A stretch of 64,000 nucleotides of DNA, taken from assembly GCA_947579605.1 (NCBI GenBank), contig OX388314.1:25988000-26051999 (forward strand), written 5' to 3'. This DNA comes from Athripsodes cinereus (Eukaryota; Arthropoda; Insecta; Trichoptera; Leptoceridae). Below, one piece after another: positions 1 through 11,563 of the stretch (positions are counted from its first letter, which is position 1; each line of letters starts with the position of its first letter). The notes under the pieces were generated by a model. The model worked only from the letters and a program-made list of their open reading frames with translations. It was not told the origin of the DNA and searched no databases. Made by a program: the position numbers and the translations under genes.

Positions 1-886
1 AAAAAAAACATGTAAGTCAACCTCTCTGTGCTAACAAAATGTCAAATGTCTGAAATGTGATGTTTAACGAACACTTGATTTTTACAAGAATCTCTAAAAC
101 TTGCAGAAAAGAGTGTGAGAACATTCATTTCACGTTTTAAAGTTGTTATAAATTAAGTCAACAGATAAATTCAGAAATGAAATCAGTTATAGATACAGAG
201 GTAAGAAATTATAAAAATAAATTATAAAAATAAATCAACAAAACTTTTATTAATTAAATGTTACTGTTTGATCTTTGACACCGTAAATTATTTTACACAT
301 TTTTATGTCATTGTTATGTCTATGTTTGTATTTTATATTTTGTAACATGTAAAAGACTTTTAGCTGTTTATATTTGAATAAATAAATAAATAAAAAAAAA
401 TTCTCAGCGACGAACGTGAGAAATATTTCACATTGTGTGGCTACAGTAAAATTGTTATAAATTCGTTACAAGCAGTATATTGTAAAATACTCAGTCACAT
501 TTAATATTACAATATTTTTATTTATTTATTGCATATAAAAAGTAAAATTACGGTGAAACAGAATATATTCTCCTCAGCGGTTCATAAATAGATTGATTTT
601 AAATGTTCTATCAGAGTTAGTTTTTAGCAAATGTGACAACTCTCAGAAAATAATCGTCAAATATTAGAAAGGACGCTAAAGAAAACATAAGCACATCTCC
701 TGAAAAATTATGAAAAATTGGTGAAAGTTATTTAAAATTGCAACACATTATATTTATGACAGTATTTTGTGGTACAGAGAGAACAATCTGCATATTTATT
801 AGATACTTTTAATTCGCTTTTAACTCCACTTGTGGGATATGTCGTGAGGGAGTAGAAGAAGTAGTATTATTGTTGTTGTAGTTAGC
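1..886. other. AT-rich intergenic or intronic sequence with a DR1 relic
   Basis: No gene is seen. Bases 9-150 resemble the dispersed repeat here called DR1 (compare 26920-27190): a run like 'acatgtaagt', a 'tctgtgctaacaaaatg' segment, and a downstream 'acttgcagaaaagagtgtg' segment. The rest is AT-rich with short A and T runs and no recognisable element. Confidence 0.45.
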
Positions 887-1420
887 TTACGAATTGACTC
901 TAGGCTGGCTTAAGTGATCACTTTTCACACACCTTTCTCACTTCTTCTGATTAGATTTTACACAATGTTGCATTGTGTAGACATGGTTCTCCAATTAAGG
1001 TTTCTGATTGGCTTTGTCATCTGCACCCAAATCCGGTTAAACAATACAAAAAAATTAGTAAATATTCTAAACATTTGTTGCTGACTGGTCGAACAAGCAG
1101 CCGATAAAGTATTAAACTTAATTGTTCCGGCGCCATTTAGACGGGAGATCGCGATCTATTTGAGATCTGAAAAATGAGATCCCAAAAAGACGGTTGCTTC
1201 TAGGGTTTGCATAAGGCGTCTCTCGATTGGTGGACCTCAAATCGTGACAGTGAGAATGGTGGAATTGGTGAACGTTGTCCATGGACACCGAAAGTGATCA
1301 CTTAAGCCAGCCTTGAGCCAATTCGTAAGCGTTGGGACACCTTTCTCACTTCTTCCGATTAGATTTTACACAATATTGTATTGTGTAGACATGGTTCTCC
1401 AATCGAGGTTTCTGATTGGT
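887..1420. repeat. Foldback MITE (family A) with long terminal inverted repeats
   Basis: Bases 887-925 (key run TGGCTTAAGTGATCACTT) reappear as the reverse complement at 1290-1328. Each arm is followed outward by an 'acctttctcacttcttc' block and a 'gtgtagacatggttctcc' block, so 926-1020 and 1335-1420 also correspond. The structure is a non-coding palindromic DNA-transposon derivative. Related copies lie at 33897-34015 and 50600-51560. The outer end seems to be near CCGGTTAAACAAT at 1034-1046. The superfamily is not recognised. Confidence 0.75.
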
Positions 1421-2640
1421 TTTAGAAGAAGTAGTTTTTTTTTTTCAATATGGGCGATGCATTCAAATCGGGGTAGTTTTTTTAATCTATTTCATCATTA
1501 GTTTGTTTAACCTTAAGTAGGTAGTAGGTATAAAATTTTTATTTTTTTAAAGGTTAATAAAAGTTTATATTAAAATTTATGACTTTCATATCACATGCAT
1601 CTTTAACGGAAAAACCGTCATTCCTCATTCTTTCTAATAATTATCTTTAAAATTACAATTAAATTAGTATCAGGAGCGCATTAAAGCAAGACGGTTCACT
1701 TGTGGTTGGATCATTAAAAAAATAAAAATATAATATAATGAACAATTACTTAATATTTATATATTGTAATGCACTTTAATTACACATTATAAGTGTACGT
1801 ATATGGATGTTAACATGATCACATTATGAGGGAATACACCAAATGTTTGACATTGCATGTAGTAATATTTAAGTATGTATCGGGTCATTTATTTGTAATG
1901 ATCTAATGATCACGTGATGACCATTATTAAGGTGTTGATTAAGTCAATTTATTTGTGTACAACAGAATTTTTGATAATTAACTTAATTTGTTAATTCTCA
2001 CAAGTATTTTGTTTTCATATCTGCTTTTTACATATTTTATTAGATAAACAGGTAATTTGGATTAGTTGGACGTGATCGCGCCCTTGCCTTAAAATCGCCA
2101 CTGTATTTTGATTTTATTTGATATGAATGTACTTTGGTATAAATTTTAGCAAAAAAAAAATTATAAAAAAAATAACTAATGCCTTCACTGTTGTATCCTC
2201 TCATTCAATGTTTTCTATTATATCCTTCTCAAGACCATTCACTCGTTTGCAAGTGATTTAGATTCTCTCATTGAATCTCTTACAAGTGTGGTTGCCAATG
2301 GCCTAACCGTATGAAGTAAACTAAAGATACATGACGTCCACATCAAACCATAGAATACGGCATAGCGCCGAAATATTAAGAAATGGGTTTTAATTCAGTT
2401 TTCCCCCTCCGCGCGATCTTCATATTCCCTTTCCCCTTGTTGCTTTCTCGCTACGAACTTAAAACTTAGTAACAAAAATCTTATTGGAATTCTGTGAGGA
2501 TTCTAGGTAGGGTATCTCTTAGTCATAACAAATAGAATCAAAGTTCTTTAAATTTAAGAGTATTTCTAAAAAAAAACATTGACGGAGACTCTAACAAGGC
2601 TTATAAAATAAAATAAAATAATGTTCAAGAGTTTTTGTTC
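1421..2640. other. AT-rich non-coding sequence
   Basis: No coding region, RNA gene or recognised repeat is seen. The 62-codon frame at 1313-1501 lies across the MITE arm and is not gene-like. There are several poly-A and poly-T tracts. Confidence 0.4.
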
Positions 2641-2645
2641 AGTTT

Positions 2646-2683
2646 CCCTGAAGATGCCTACAAGTATAGGCAAAAACGTTCGG
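2646..2683 (+). ncRNA. Degenerate hammerhead-ribozyme-like motif
   Basis: The order is CTGAAGA (2648-2654), an extra T, GCCTA, a six-base loop, TAGGC, AAA in place of the expected GAA, AACGTT, C, GG. It matches the hammerhead layout seen at 56491-56535. The invariant G after stem II is A here and stem I is only about 2 bp, so it is probably inactive. It is likely a relic of a Penelope-like element terminus. Confidence 0.4.
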
Positions 2684-3544
2684 TATTTAACCTAACATAG
2701 TGGAGATTAAACAGTGCTCAATAATATATTTTTATATTTTATTTATTAAAATTTAAAATAATGTGTATACATAAGTATGAAGTCAAGTGCTCTTGTACAT
2801 ACCTAAGATAATTAACAATTGACATAACTTGGCAGCGATGTATGAATGCTTGTATATCTTTTTCCAAAAGTGCCGGGAATACCTAAATATTTTCTCAAGG
2901 CTTCATCAAAAATAACAACATATTACAATGACTCGTATAATTATCACATGTCTTCAGTTACAAGTTACAATAACAGTACAAGAAGCTCGTGGGCGCCTGG
3001 AGTAATTATAAAATCAGTTAATTTTACATAATAATCATGTAATACAAATTTAATTCTACCTCCTAAATGGTTACAATTACATGTATGTAGGTATAATACA
3101 ATCCGTGAGATATTTAAATTAAGGTTCTCAGTGTTAAAGTCCCAGGCGCCGGTCGACACGAATTAACTTTTATTTTAGTCTTTATAGCGTTAACTAATAA
3201 TAATTAACCGTGTTGTTTTTTTTTTCACTTCGTGTTACTGTTATTAAAATATTTTCTCAACAACCGCGACACCTTGGTGTCAGATAATTATTTAATTTGT
3301 CGGAACAGACTTTGATATTTTTAAATGCCTTGACACTTTTGAGACAAAACGTTTATTGTTTTTTCAATATTATGCGTTGATGAAGGGATGAATATTAATA
3401 TTGTCATTCATTTAAAATAAAACAAAAACATTTTTTGTACAACATAATATGGTTCGAATGGCAGATTTATTACATAAAAGCAGATAATTATTTAAGTTTA
3501 TTATTTAGATCATTCAAATCTAAGATAAAAAATTCTCGTGACAC
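2684..3544. other. AT-rich non-coding sequence with a spaced inverted repeat
   Basis: No gene is seen. The segment around 2984-3003 (GGGCGCCTGG core) is matched in reverse complement near 3140-3160 (CCAGGCGCC core). The arms are short and about 150 bp apart, which could be the ends of a small element. The short frames at 2846-3159 overlap on both strands and look random. Confidence 0.35.
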
Positions 3545-3816
3545 GGTGTTTGTTATCATACTTTTCCGAAACGGCAGGAACGATTAGGATGAAATGTTGT
3601 GGACTTATCGGGTAGGTCTGAGAATCGGCCAACATCTATTTTTCATACCCCTTAAAGTTAAGGGTGATCCACCCCGATTTTTTTATGGTGAGGCATTAAA
3701 AAATACAAACAGCTCTAAATTTTCATCCTTCTACCATCGACCCCTATTTTTTTAATAACGATATTAGTAATCTAGAAATAATGTATATGACAAAACAACG
3801 TTTGCCGGGTCAGTTA
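3545..3816 (+). mobile_element. Non-autonomous Helitron relic (3' part)
   Basis: The segment runs from 'ttccgaaacggcaggaacga' through 'tctgagaatcggccaacatc' and 'accccgatttttttatgg' to 'cgtttgccgggtcag'. I recognise this as the 3' part of a Helitron family common in moths and butterflies, whose intact ends finish in a GC hairpin followed by CTAGT. Here the end is decayed (CAGTTAATAA). The 5' boundary is not visible. Confidence 0.6.
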
Positions 3817-5497
3817 ATAATTATATAAAATTACATTACATAAATAAAAGCACAAGGGAAATTTTGTGCTTTCTCAAAGAATGTAAAATATTCGTAGCTT
3901 TAAGTAAAGGTGGCCGGAAATCAGATGGTGATCTCAGACTTTAAATCTAAAGATAGCAGCTTCGATGAACAAAATCATTTTTTATTATATTGCCCATAGT
4001 ATGTATATTGATTAAAATCATAAATGTGTGTTTGCTTTTAATAATACATGAATTAACTTCAATTAATTAGCTTGAAAATAATAATTACAGGTGAGCTTTG
4101 TTACGATAATTATTTAATATAAAGTTGTAGATATTAATAATGGTGTCTCGCGTGCATAGAAACATGATAATATTGAACACTAATAGGTACATTTATTGCA
4201 CAGAAGGTTATGCTTTACACGATAGGTTTAGATTTGCAACGTCTTCGCTGTACCGTGATTGAATAAACACATTTAATTAAATATCTTTACAAACCTAGAT
4301 GTATTTATTTATTATCTTTATCAATGTTTTCAGATAAAACTACCCCTGGGATATGTTTTGAAATTTCTTTGATTTCTTCACGATATTTATTCTTCTTTGT
4401 CAATCATTATGATCAATTTTATTCTAATAAAGAAAGGTGAGCACATTCTTTGATCGCATAATAAAAAACTTTAGTGATTAAATATGCAAATGAATTTGCA
4501 ATTAACACCAACAAATGCCTACGACTTTGCAGTAGGTAATTGTGCATTTTTATTTCAATTGATAAACTATTCACAGAACTTTTTATGAAAATATTATACA
4601 AAAGACGTCAAGAAATATCAAGACGCCTTCCTTCATTCTGTAATGAGATTTCTGCATTCATACATTATGTAGATTTTGCCTTCTACAATCAATACGGTTT
4701 GTTTTAATACCTGAAGTTAGTGCCATAAAAGGTTCATACAAATCGCATCGATTTTTAAACCCATTTATTTTTTTAATCTATTTGTTTTTTGCATGCATAC
4801 GTAACTACGCATAGTTAAATAATCTTTTTCACACGCAATTAATTGCATAAAGGTACTAATATCTAAAAGATAATAAAAAATAAAATTAAATAATAATTAG
4901 CATATAAATAAAGGAAGCAAATAAAGATATAAATAAAACATTAATTTTTTTATATCAATGCAATTGTATTTTCTCAATAGGTATTCATCAGTTGGTATTA
5001 AAGTTGATAATGTAAAACAAGATATTTTTTTAATAATTGATAATTGTATTAAAAAAAGTCACGACACTTGCCCATAAAATCACAACATAATGTTGAACTA
5101 ATTATGTATTTTTTAATTCATTATATAATGATAATTATGGTGGTATCTATCTTTGTATTTTTATACTAATTTACCTATACATAAAGTCTAGTCGTGTCAC
5201 ATTATTACATAGTTTTTAATGTAAATAACGGTAATTAAAGCAATAAAATGAGTGTAATTATTTATTAGCTACTTCTTAACAAATGTTTTCTTTAATAATT
5301 ATTGAGATTATTACAACATATAACTAATGAATTGATAACAAGATTTATAAAAGTAATTCAGAAGAAATGAATAAAAAAATTGTAGTATAATCTAACAGGT
5401 TTCAATTCAATAATTTACAATGCAGAAGCTCAAATAAATAAATGATTGGTAAGCTTAATTCTCAAGAGCAAAACAAATTCGAGACAGCTGAGATCGA
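3817..5497. other. AT-rich non-coding sequence
   Basis: No supported gene or element is seen. The 60-codon minus-strand frame at 4419-4601 has no recognisable features and an AT-driven composition. Confidence 0.4.
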
Positions 5498-6088
5498 GTG
5501 TCCATCAAAATTAAACATTTCGAATCTTTTTCATTGATACATCAACATATCAACAACAATTCCAACAACATGAAAATTGTCAATTTCACCCTCATCGTGT
5601 TGCCCAATTGTAATGCCTTTAATTCAGTCGACCATGATATTCTAAAAGAATTTCTTAGAACACTTAATTTTGATAGCTCTTGTCTAACTTGGTTTGGATG
5701 GTATATTTTTTTATCGTCAACTATGTGTCAAAACGTCAAAGCGATTTCAAATTGGTCAACCTCTCATGCCCTTTTACACAATGGCTCAAAAAACTAAACT
5801 ATAGTGATCTGCAGTAATTGCAACGTTATGAAATGTTTGAATGTCAATCCTCCACAATTTTTCCTCTATAAATCTTAACATTCATCGAAGAGAATAACAT
5901 TCACAAATCGCAAAATTTTCTTTAGGTTGCACACATTTATACGACTAGAATTATTCTTCCTTCTGACTGAAACTAAACGAACGATGTCTTTAACCTTCTA
6001 CTACCAATGCTCTCCTATGCAGACTGCGCTTCCTTTTATATATCATTAAAGAACTCAGTGCTAAAAACTCTTCAGAATGCTTGCATTC
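5498..6088 (+). pseudogene. Decayed Jockey/CR1-like LINE reverse transcriptase
   Basis: A frame around 5597-5720 reads like reverse transcriptase motif A and what follows it: AFNSVDHDIL, then a LNFDSSCLTWF-like block. A second in-frame block at about 5993-6088 reads like the region after the RT core: LLLPMLSYADCASFY, then a KTLQNACIR-like end. The frame between them is broken. The element is non-LTR, plus strand and degenerate. A tRNA-derived SINE begins at 6089 right after the ACIR block, so the SINE appears to have landed in the dead LINE or truncated it. Confidence 0.7.
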
Positions 6089-6266
6089 GAGTTCGTCGGT
6101 AGCCTGGAGGTAGAGTCTCGGCCTCGTGAACAAGGGGCCCGTGGTTCGATCCCAGGTGCCGGCAATCTCCCCTTTCACGACACAAGCTTTTAGCTTACTG
6201 TGAAAGGTGTATAAGGTTGTATTTGGGTTTATAACAAAACCCAGATATATCTTTTTAAAAAAAAAA
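6089..6266 (+). mobile_element. tRNA-derived SINE, copy 1
   Basis: This is a full-length-looking SINE. Its tRNA-like head has an A-box-like GTAGCCTGGAGG and the B box GGTTCGATCC. The body has 'cctttcacgacacaagctt' and 'tgtgaaaggtgtataagg', and it ends in an A-rich tail. Four more copies are in the window (20928, 24973 truncated, 33144, 44716). Transcription would be by RNA polymerase III and mobility would depend on a partner LINE. It carries no protein. Confidence 0.85.
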
Positions 6267-7100
6267 TTTTTTTACAACACAATTATTTTTTATTTGTTAT
6301 TATATGCATAAACACAATTTTTTAAACTATGTAGATTTATTCCAAAGAGGAAACCATTTCTTGTACAAAAATATAGAGTGAATAAATTAAATGAATGTAC
6401 ATGACAAAAGTCATCTAATGCACAAACACGTGCATTAGATGACATATCAAAGAAAAACGTGTCAAATTAAAAAAAAATCATCGAATATAAAATTATATTA
6501 GCAATTCAACGATGTTCTGTTTAAAAATTACCCTAGGGGAAATCAAATTGTGTTATTAATCGTATGTCCTAGCTGTGCAGTTGCTACAAAATCATAATTT
6601 TCATAGCTAAACTATTTATAAATACCTACACACGTGGATACGAAAAGAAAGATAATTCTAATTTATTCTATTTTAAACGTTTTTTAGTGTTTTTATGTAG
6701 GTTGGTTGGTGCCTAAAATGATTATTCATAATATTATGGGTAGATAGGTACACCTTGCATTCTAAGAATTTTTATTGCGCTTGTCGAGAAAGACATTATC
6801 ATCACGTGTGTCTTAATTATTACGATCAACTAACTGTCAAATTTAATAATGAGTTAATTATAATAAAATCTTGAAGATCACTTATTATAATTATTATTTT
6901 ATCGTTTTATTATAAACAGTTAACACGTGCAGGAATACTGTTACAAATTATTATCAACGGAATAATTTATTTGTCAAATATTTAACAACTTTTTAGTGCC
7001 CAAAATGATATTGTTTCTGAGATCCCAGTCTTTCACTAGAATTCCTGATCGGTCGGAAAACCAGGCCTGGACACCCGCTACACAAGTTTAAAATACTTAC
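6267..7100. other. AT-rich non-coding sequence
   Basis: No gene or known element is seen. A short palindrome lies near 6410-6440 (TCATCTAATGCAC, then GTGCATTAGATGA). Confidence 0.4.
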
Positions 7101-7164
7101 AAAATAACTCGGTTGGAATACTCTTGCCAATATTTACTCTACCTTCACTACGCAAGCAATCGGT
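7101..7164 (-). CDS. Weak candidate internal exon
   Basis: On the minus strand a 64-base segment follows a modest acceptor (CCTTTCATTTAG) and precedes a good donor (GTAAGTATTTTA). Only one of three frames is open. It begins TDCLRSEG and ends SIPTELF; the protein is not recognised. Its phase does not join directly to the exon candidate at 15535-15575, because that join would create TGA. It could belong to another transcript or be a chance match. Confidence 0.25.
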
Positions 7165-7309
7165 CTAAATGAAAGGTATTGACTATTTTCTTACGTTCCC
7201 AAGAAGAACGATAGGATCGAGGGACAAAAACCAAGCATTAATATGTATAATTGAGTTAACACTAGTAAATCTTGTAATATATTGCTTCTGCTATTTACAA
7301 TCTTCATCT

Positions 7310-7475
7310 CTGAGGCCTGAGTCAATAACACATTTTCACGTTAGGTTTTCGTTCCGTTAGCGTTCAAATGTAGACGAAGTTGCGCCAAAGTGTCAATTTT
7401 CGTAACTTCGTCTATATTCGAACGTTAACGGAACGAAAACGTAACGTGAAAATGTGTTATTGACTCAGGCCTCAG
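7310..7475. repeat. Palindromic MITE (family B), copy 1
   Basis: The ends are CTGAGGCCTGAGTC and GACTCAGGCCTCAG. The arms stay complementary inward for about 65 bp each (GTTTTCGTTCCGTTAGCGTT against AACGTTAACGGAACGAAAAC), leaving a short central spacer. The copy at 47702-47907 has the same ends, and a decayed one is at 23979-24119. It is a hairpin-forming non-autonomous DNA element; the superfamily is not assigned. Confidence 0.85.
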
Positions 7476-7564
7476 GACTGCTGGACATAGGTATTTTCAA
7501 ACTAAAGAAACTTTAAACAACTTCCATAAAATAAAAAATTTAATCAACATATAATTTATATAAT

Positions 7565-7735
7565 TATTTATATTGTCATACCATCACGGTATCTCCCATA
7601 AGTGGGGCAGCCAGACCAATGCGCCCGACAGACATGCAAATCGTCTTCTCCGTGCCAATAATAAATCGAGATATCCAGGACAATCAGCAAATTTCATCGC
7701 TAAATTTAAGATATTAAATGTACAAACATACCTAC
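7565..7735 (+). repeat. Dispersed repeat DR1 copy
   Basis: It starts around 'taccatcacggtatctccca' and contains 'agtggggcagccag', 'catgcaaatcgtcttctcc' and 'tcatcgctaaatttaagat'. This matches the DR1 pattern seen more than ten times here. The strand-overlapping frames of 67 and 114 codons are by-products. Confidence 0.65.
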
Positions 7736-8059
7736 ATACCATCACGCCGCTTTCCTCGCGGGATAGGCAGAAAGAATCGAGCGCCACTTCCTTCTATCCT
7801 TGCATACTTCTTTCGCTTCCATCACTGTCATACAATTTCTCATGCATGCTCTCCTGTTCAATGTGCTCAACACGTGACCGTCCTGTAGGATTTGATTTAA
7901 ACGATCTTGCCATTTGATCCTCGGACGTCCACGTCTCCGAGCACCATTCCTCTCAGCCAAATATATTTTCTTGGTCATTCTGTCCTCATTCATTTTTGCC
8001 ACGTGCCCAGACCATCTTAACTTATTTACATTCATCCTTGTCATTACACCAACTTTCAT
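7736..8059 (-). mobile_element. LINE family 2, 3' fragment (ORF C-terminus)
   Basis: About 105 codons are open, coding the C-terminal tail of a non-LTR retrotransposon ORF2. Landmarks are KLRWSGHVAKM, a GARRRGRPRIKW block, NRRACMRNCM, and the final SILSAYPARKAA before the stop. The 3' end reads on into a GGTATGTAGGTATG-like tail, matching other copies at 30305 and 44003. The 5' part, including the RT core, is missing, as is usual for truncated LINE insertions. It abuts DR1 at its 3' end. Confidence 0.8.
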
Positions 8060-8700
8060 TCAAATGTCTTTATTGATAAATATTAATTGTCTTCATTGAT
8101 AAATTAAGTATGATTAACATTATGAGATATTATAAATAATTATAAAAGGCTAATATTCAAATATAAAACAACACTCTATATTTGAGTCAGTACCTACCTA
8201 GACAGGTCGGAAATATATCATAGCAGCTTTCATTCTAATAAACCTTTTGTTGTGTATTTCCTTCTCTGGGGTATCTTGCCTTATGAATAATAATATTTAG
8301 GTATATTTTATTGAGCTGATATTTTTGTTACTCGCGAACTATCTGTATACCTACATGTTTTTTTACCATAATTCAAAATTCATTCGAGACGACAGGTGAT
8401 GGGTGCAAAGGCGGTGTGCCAACTTCTAGAAGCAGGTGATTATATTCTCCCCCTTCAAGGGGATATCAATCTGTACACAATAATTTTTAAAGACACCTGT
8501 AGTCACAGCCCCAAAGAATTATTTTAGTCTGTTTGTAAATATATATTTTTATTTTTTTTATTTTATTTTATAGTTTACGCAAACATACAGTTATTACAAT
8601 ACATAGGTAATACAAATAGATAAAAAAAATCGGCACATAAACCAGCAAAGTTGTCTAACACATTACAAAATAAATCTTACCAAACATACTACAATGAAAG
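8060..8700. other. AT-rich non-coding sequence
   Basis: No gene is seen. The segment 8395-8520 is less AT-rich ('aggtgatgggtgcaaaggcg') but I do not recognise it. Confidence 0.35.
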
Positions 8701-8752
8701 AAAAAGAAAAGAAAAGAAAAAGAAAAGAAAAGAAAAAGAAAAGAAAAGAAAA
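8701..8752. repeat. AAAAG/AAAG microsatellite
   Basis: Interspersed AAAAG and AAAG units form a purine-only strand of about 50 bp. A short TATC tract follows at 8797-8817. Confidence 0.9.
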
Positions 8753-8817
8753 TATGTTCATAATATGTTCGAAATAGACACTTTAATTAGACAATTATCT
8801 ATCTATCTATCTATCTA

Positions 8818-9529
8818 AACTTCACGGAATCTCTGATATTGTAGCTGTAAAAGTAGAAGAAAAATAATAAACTTTAAAAAAGCATTACTTTCCATAAAAG
8901 ATTTGACAAAAAAACATTTATACATATTTTATTAAAAGTTGTCGTGATCTAGCCTACAGATTTAATTGGAACATGTCTAATATTTGATAAATAAATGAAG
9001 AAAGAAATTGTGACTTTAAATGTGAGGATGTGAGTTTTAAATTCAAAGTCATTTCAAATTCAAAAAGCTTATAATATTTTCATTTATACATTTGCACACC
9101 TTCACTTTGTTTGCTAATTTCCCCGTGTTCGCCGGACTCTAAAGCTAGTACCTTTTATTAAAGACTTTTGCCAAACAATTTGCTGCATTACATTAGTAAA
9201 TTATATAATAATTCTTTTTATAGATTAGAATCTCGAATTTGGACAGTAATGATGTGTTGTTTGAAACAAATTTAACAATAATATAAATAAATTCCTGTAA
9301 AATAATGTAAAACCGTAATCATTCACGATTTTTATCACTTTTTTTTAAAATATCTTGGCATAACCTTTCTTGTACGTACTTAAACCTTGTCATTAAACAT
9401 ACTTCTGATATTTCAGTTATCAAGCAACACGCACGATTTTTGTACACAATACACCGTTTCTATAGTAAGAATATCATAGCGTTTTGGTTTCGGTTCAAAC
9501 ATTTTAGTTCTTTTGCGACCTATGCAGTC
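8818..9529. other. AT-rich non-coding sequence
   Basis: No supported gene is seen. A TTTCAG-flanked segment (9417-9464) followed by GTAAGA is open in all three frames, so it gives no coding evidence. Confidence 0.35.
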
Positions 9530-9692
9530 CTTTTAATTTATTTATTCTTTACTATACTTTGGGTTAGTTGGAAGATATCGCGCTTCTGTGATAAACTCGC
9601 CCATTGCACAAAATTTATTTGTGTAGTTAAATTGAATATTTTCATATATTGATTTTTTGTGCAATAAAGTTTATAATTATTATTATTATTAC
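9530..9692 (+). repeat. LINE/SINE 3' terminal repeat DR2 with (ATT)n tail
   Basis: The segment 'gggttagttggaagatatcg' runs through 'tgataaactcgcccattgca' and ends CAATAAAGTTTATA plus an ATT microsatellite. This is the shape of a poly-A-signal-containing retroelement 3' end. Opposite-strand copies of the same core are at 9718, 16066, 22110, 45355 and 57415. Confidence 0.6.
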
Positions 9693-9717
9693 TTTGATAA
9701 CAAATAATTAAATAGAA

Positions 9718-9805
9718 GGTTTACATTCAAATTAAGTACAATCAATATACAGAGGGCGAGTTTAACGCCAAGTTGCGATCTCTTCCAATTAACCCAATTT
9801 TGCAC
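9718..9805 (-). repeat. DR2 copy, reverse orientation
   Basis: It contains 'atacagagggcgagttt', 'gcgatctcttccaa' and 'ttaaccca', the complement of the 9530 copy. The two copies lie tail to tail 25 bp apart. Confidence 0.6.
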
Positions 9806-9959
9806 ATTATATCTACTGTTTCGATGGCAACATTTAACGCAACCTTTTAATTCTTACATTTTAATATCCAAAACCACAGATGTTCCTCTTTTACAATACT
9901 CAGTTCCTACGTTAATGCTCTGAGCATTTTAAGTATTGCGCGAAGAAATAACTCAATTT

Positions 9960-10260
9960 ATACAAGATCGTTCTGTGTAGACGTTTTTACCCTATATGTA
10001 TTTGTTGGATGATTTATTCGGCGCCGTTTAATGGAACATCTACATATCTCAAGAGCGTGGGAAACTATGTTGGAAGAGCGATATCTTTAATTTGCTCCAT
10101 AACGTTGTTATTGATCGGTTTTTACGAAGGTACTCGGAGAGTCGGTTCCAAATGAGTGGGCCTACGACACCATAAGCCCTATCATAGAAGTAGGACTTGT
10201 TGGCTCAATTGATCTCGATCAGCATATTGATGGATATCTTTGCTGAATCTGTCTTCCCGA
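9960..10260 (-). pseudogene. Jockey/CR1-like LINE ORF C-terminus relic
   Basis: Reading minus from about 10195 to 10060, an open stretch gives RAYGVVGPLIWNRL, then EYLRKN, then TLWSKLKISLFQHSF. This is the classic 'G-P-LWN-LP ... F---LK' tail of Jockey/CR1-type ORF2 proteins. The flanking sequence 10000-10060 is also found, more decayed, at 42470-42540, so the unit is repetitive. The RT domain is absent. Confidence 0.7.
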
Positions 10261-11282
10261 GAGCAATGATAAAAAGCAAATGAATCATCGAATAAATTTT
10301 AAAGAACACAATGTTACTTTGGATCTGAATGCACTAAAAAAATCATGATTAGTAGACTATGCAATTAAAGTTAAATTTTATTGACAAACGTAACACCTGC
10401 CGAGTTCGTAGAAATTGACGTACACCTTTAGATTGAAGTAAATCAAACTGTATTTTAATTATAATGATTATGTATATAAATAGATAATAATTAATTGATT
10501 TTAAATTGGTAACTGTACGGATCTACTGCCCCACACAAAATATTGAGTATTTTAGAAGGGAACGCCTAGTAGAGCCATGTTATTGCTTGCTCTGGCACCG
10601 TTATCAACACGTGGACATCATAAATATAAAATATGCCATGTGGATAGTCGATGCAGTATGAAGGAATCAAATATGTTTTTGTTAATTTTGGTGTACGATC
10701 TTTGTATGACAGATTAGACAATTTTGGTGGGCAAACATTAAATGATTAATCGTGTGAAGTATTCATATCATGTAGGTTTTATCTGTTACTCGATTTTTTT
10801 TTAAAATTGGTATCGCTTTCGGCAAACCTTTGCCATCTACTGGCGAAGCGATGCTAGTGTGAAGAAGGATTAAAAACAAAAAAGGGGCGGGTGACAAAGG
10901 TGGATGTGAACTAATATATCAGTAGAGGGAAATGCAGCAATTGTTAACATTGTCAATAAAAGAGATTTTGTTTTATTAATAATTAACAATAATTTGTATT
11001 AATTCTACCCCATTAATACTAGATGCCATGAAGGCATAGGTATAAAGATAAATATTCAAATGTGTATTATTTTATGTCTTTTAAATAAATTTATTATAGT
11101 TACCACTATAAAAAATATAATTTCTCTCCATTTCGTAGAAGTGTATTGTTTTATTACATTATTCACATTAAAAATAATTAACTCATTATAATAACACGGT
11201 AAGTCTCGTATTAACGCCAGACCCTATTTTGTCTGGGAAACACTCTGCTTGAGGGTACATTGGTATTCCTGGAAACCTTCTA
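10261..11282. other. AT-rich non-coding sequence
   Basis: No gene is seen. The segment 10815-10870 ('ggtatcgctttcggcaaacc') is GC-richer than its surroundings but unrecognised. A TA microsatellite occupies 11281-11301. Confidence 0.35.
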
Positions 11283-11379
11283 TATATATATATATATATA
11301 TGTTTGAAAAGGTGTTTTCGCAGAGCATATTATTCATATAGAATTATCGCTTTTGGGTACTCTACGTACAGTAGCCTTG

Positions 11380-11563
11380 AGAAAGGCTTTTGTAGTTGGT
11401 CTTGAGAAAGACCGTTGGCTTCTGCCCGACGTTTCGTGCAGGATTCAACCTGACATCAGCTGGGGCGTAGAGGGGCGGTGGCAGGCTTCGGCGGCGCGGG
11501 TGTCGTGAAGGCAGCAGGCGTCGATGAGCAAGGGAGAACGGAGATTTTGTCGACGTACACCTA
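11380..11563 (-). mobile_element. Penelope-like element 3' terminal region
   Basis: This stretch lies just downstream (on the minus strand) of the endonuclease ORF. It is GC-rich (CGGCGGCGCG-type composition), unlike the AT-rich surroundings. It ends in CTGATGTCAGG, a short loop, CCTGCACGAAACGTCGGG at 11425-11459, which resembles the hammerhead-type motifs of Penelope terminal repeats but is off consensus. A decayed relative is at 21130-21175. Confidence 0.6.

Noticed and set aside
6091..6165. Functional tRNA gene in the SINE head
   Set aside because: It has A- and B-box-like words but no complete cloverleaf by eye, and the same block recurs as part of a SINE with tail.
5990..6178. 62-codon minus-strand frame over the first SINE
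   Set aside because: It lies across the SINE head and repeats with it; it is a by-product of the tRNA-like sequence.
9417..9464. Exon-like segment between TTTCAG and GTAAGA on the plus strand
   Set aside because: All three frames are open over only 48 bases and the context is repeat-rich, so there is no coding signal.
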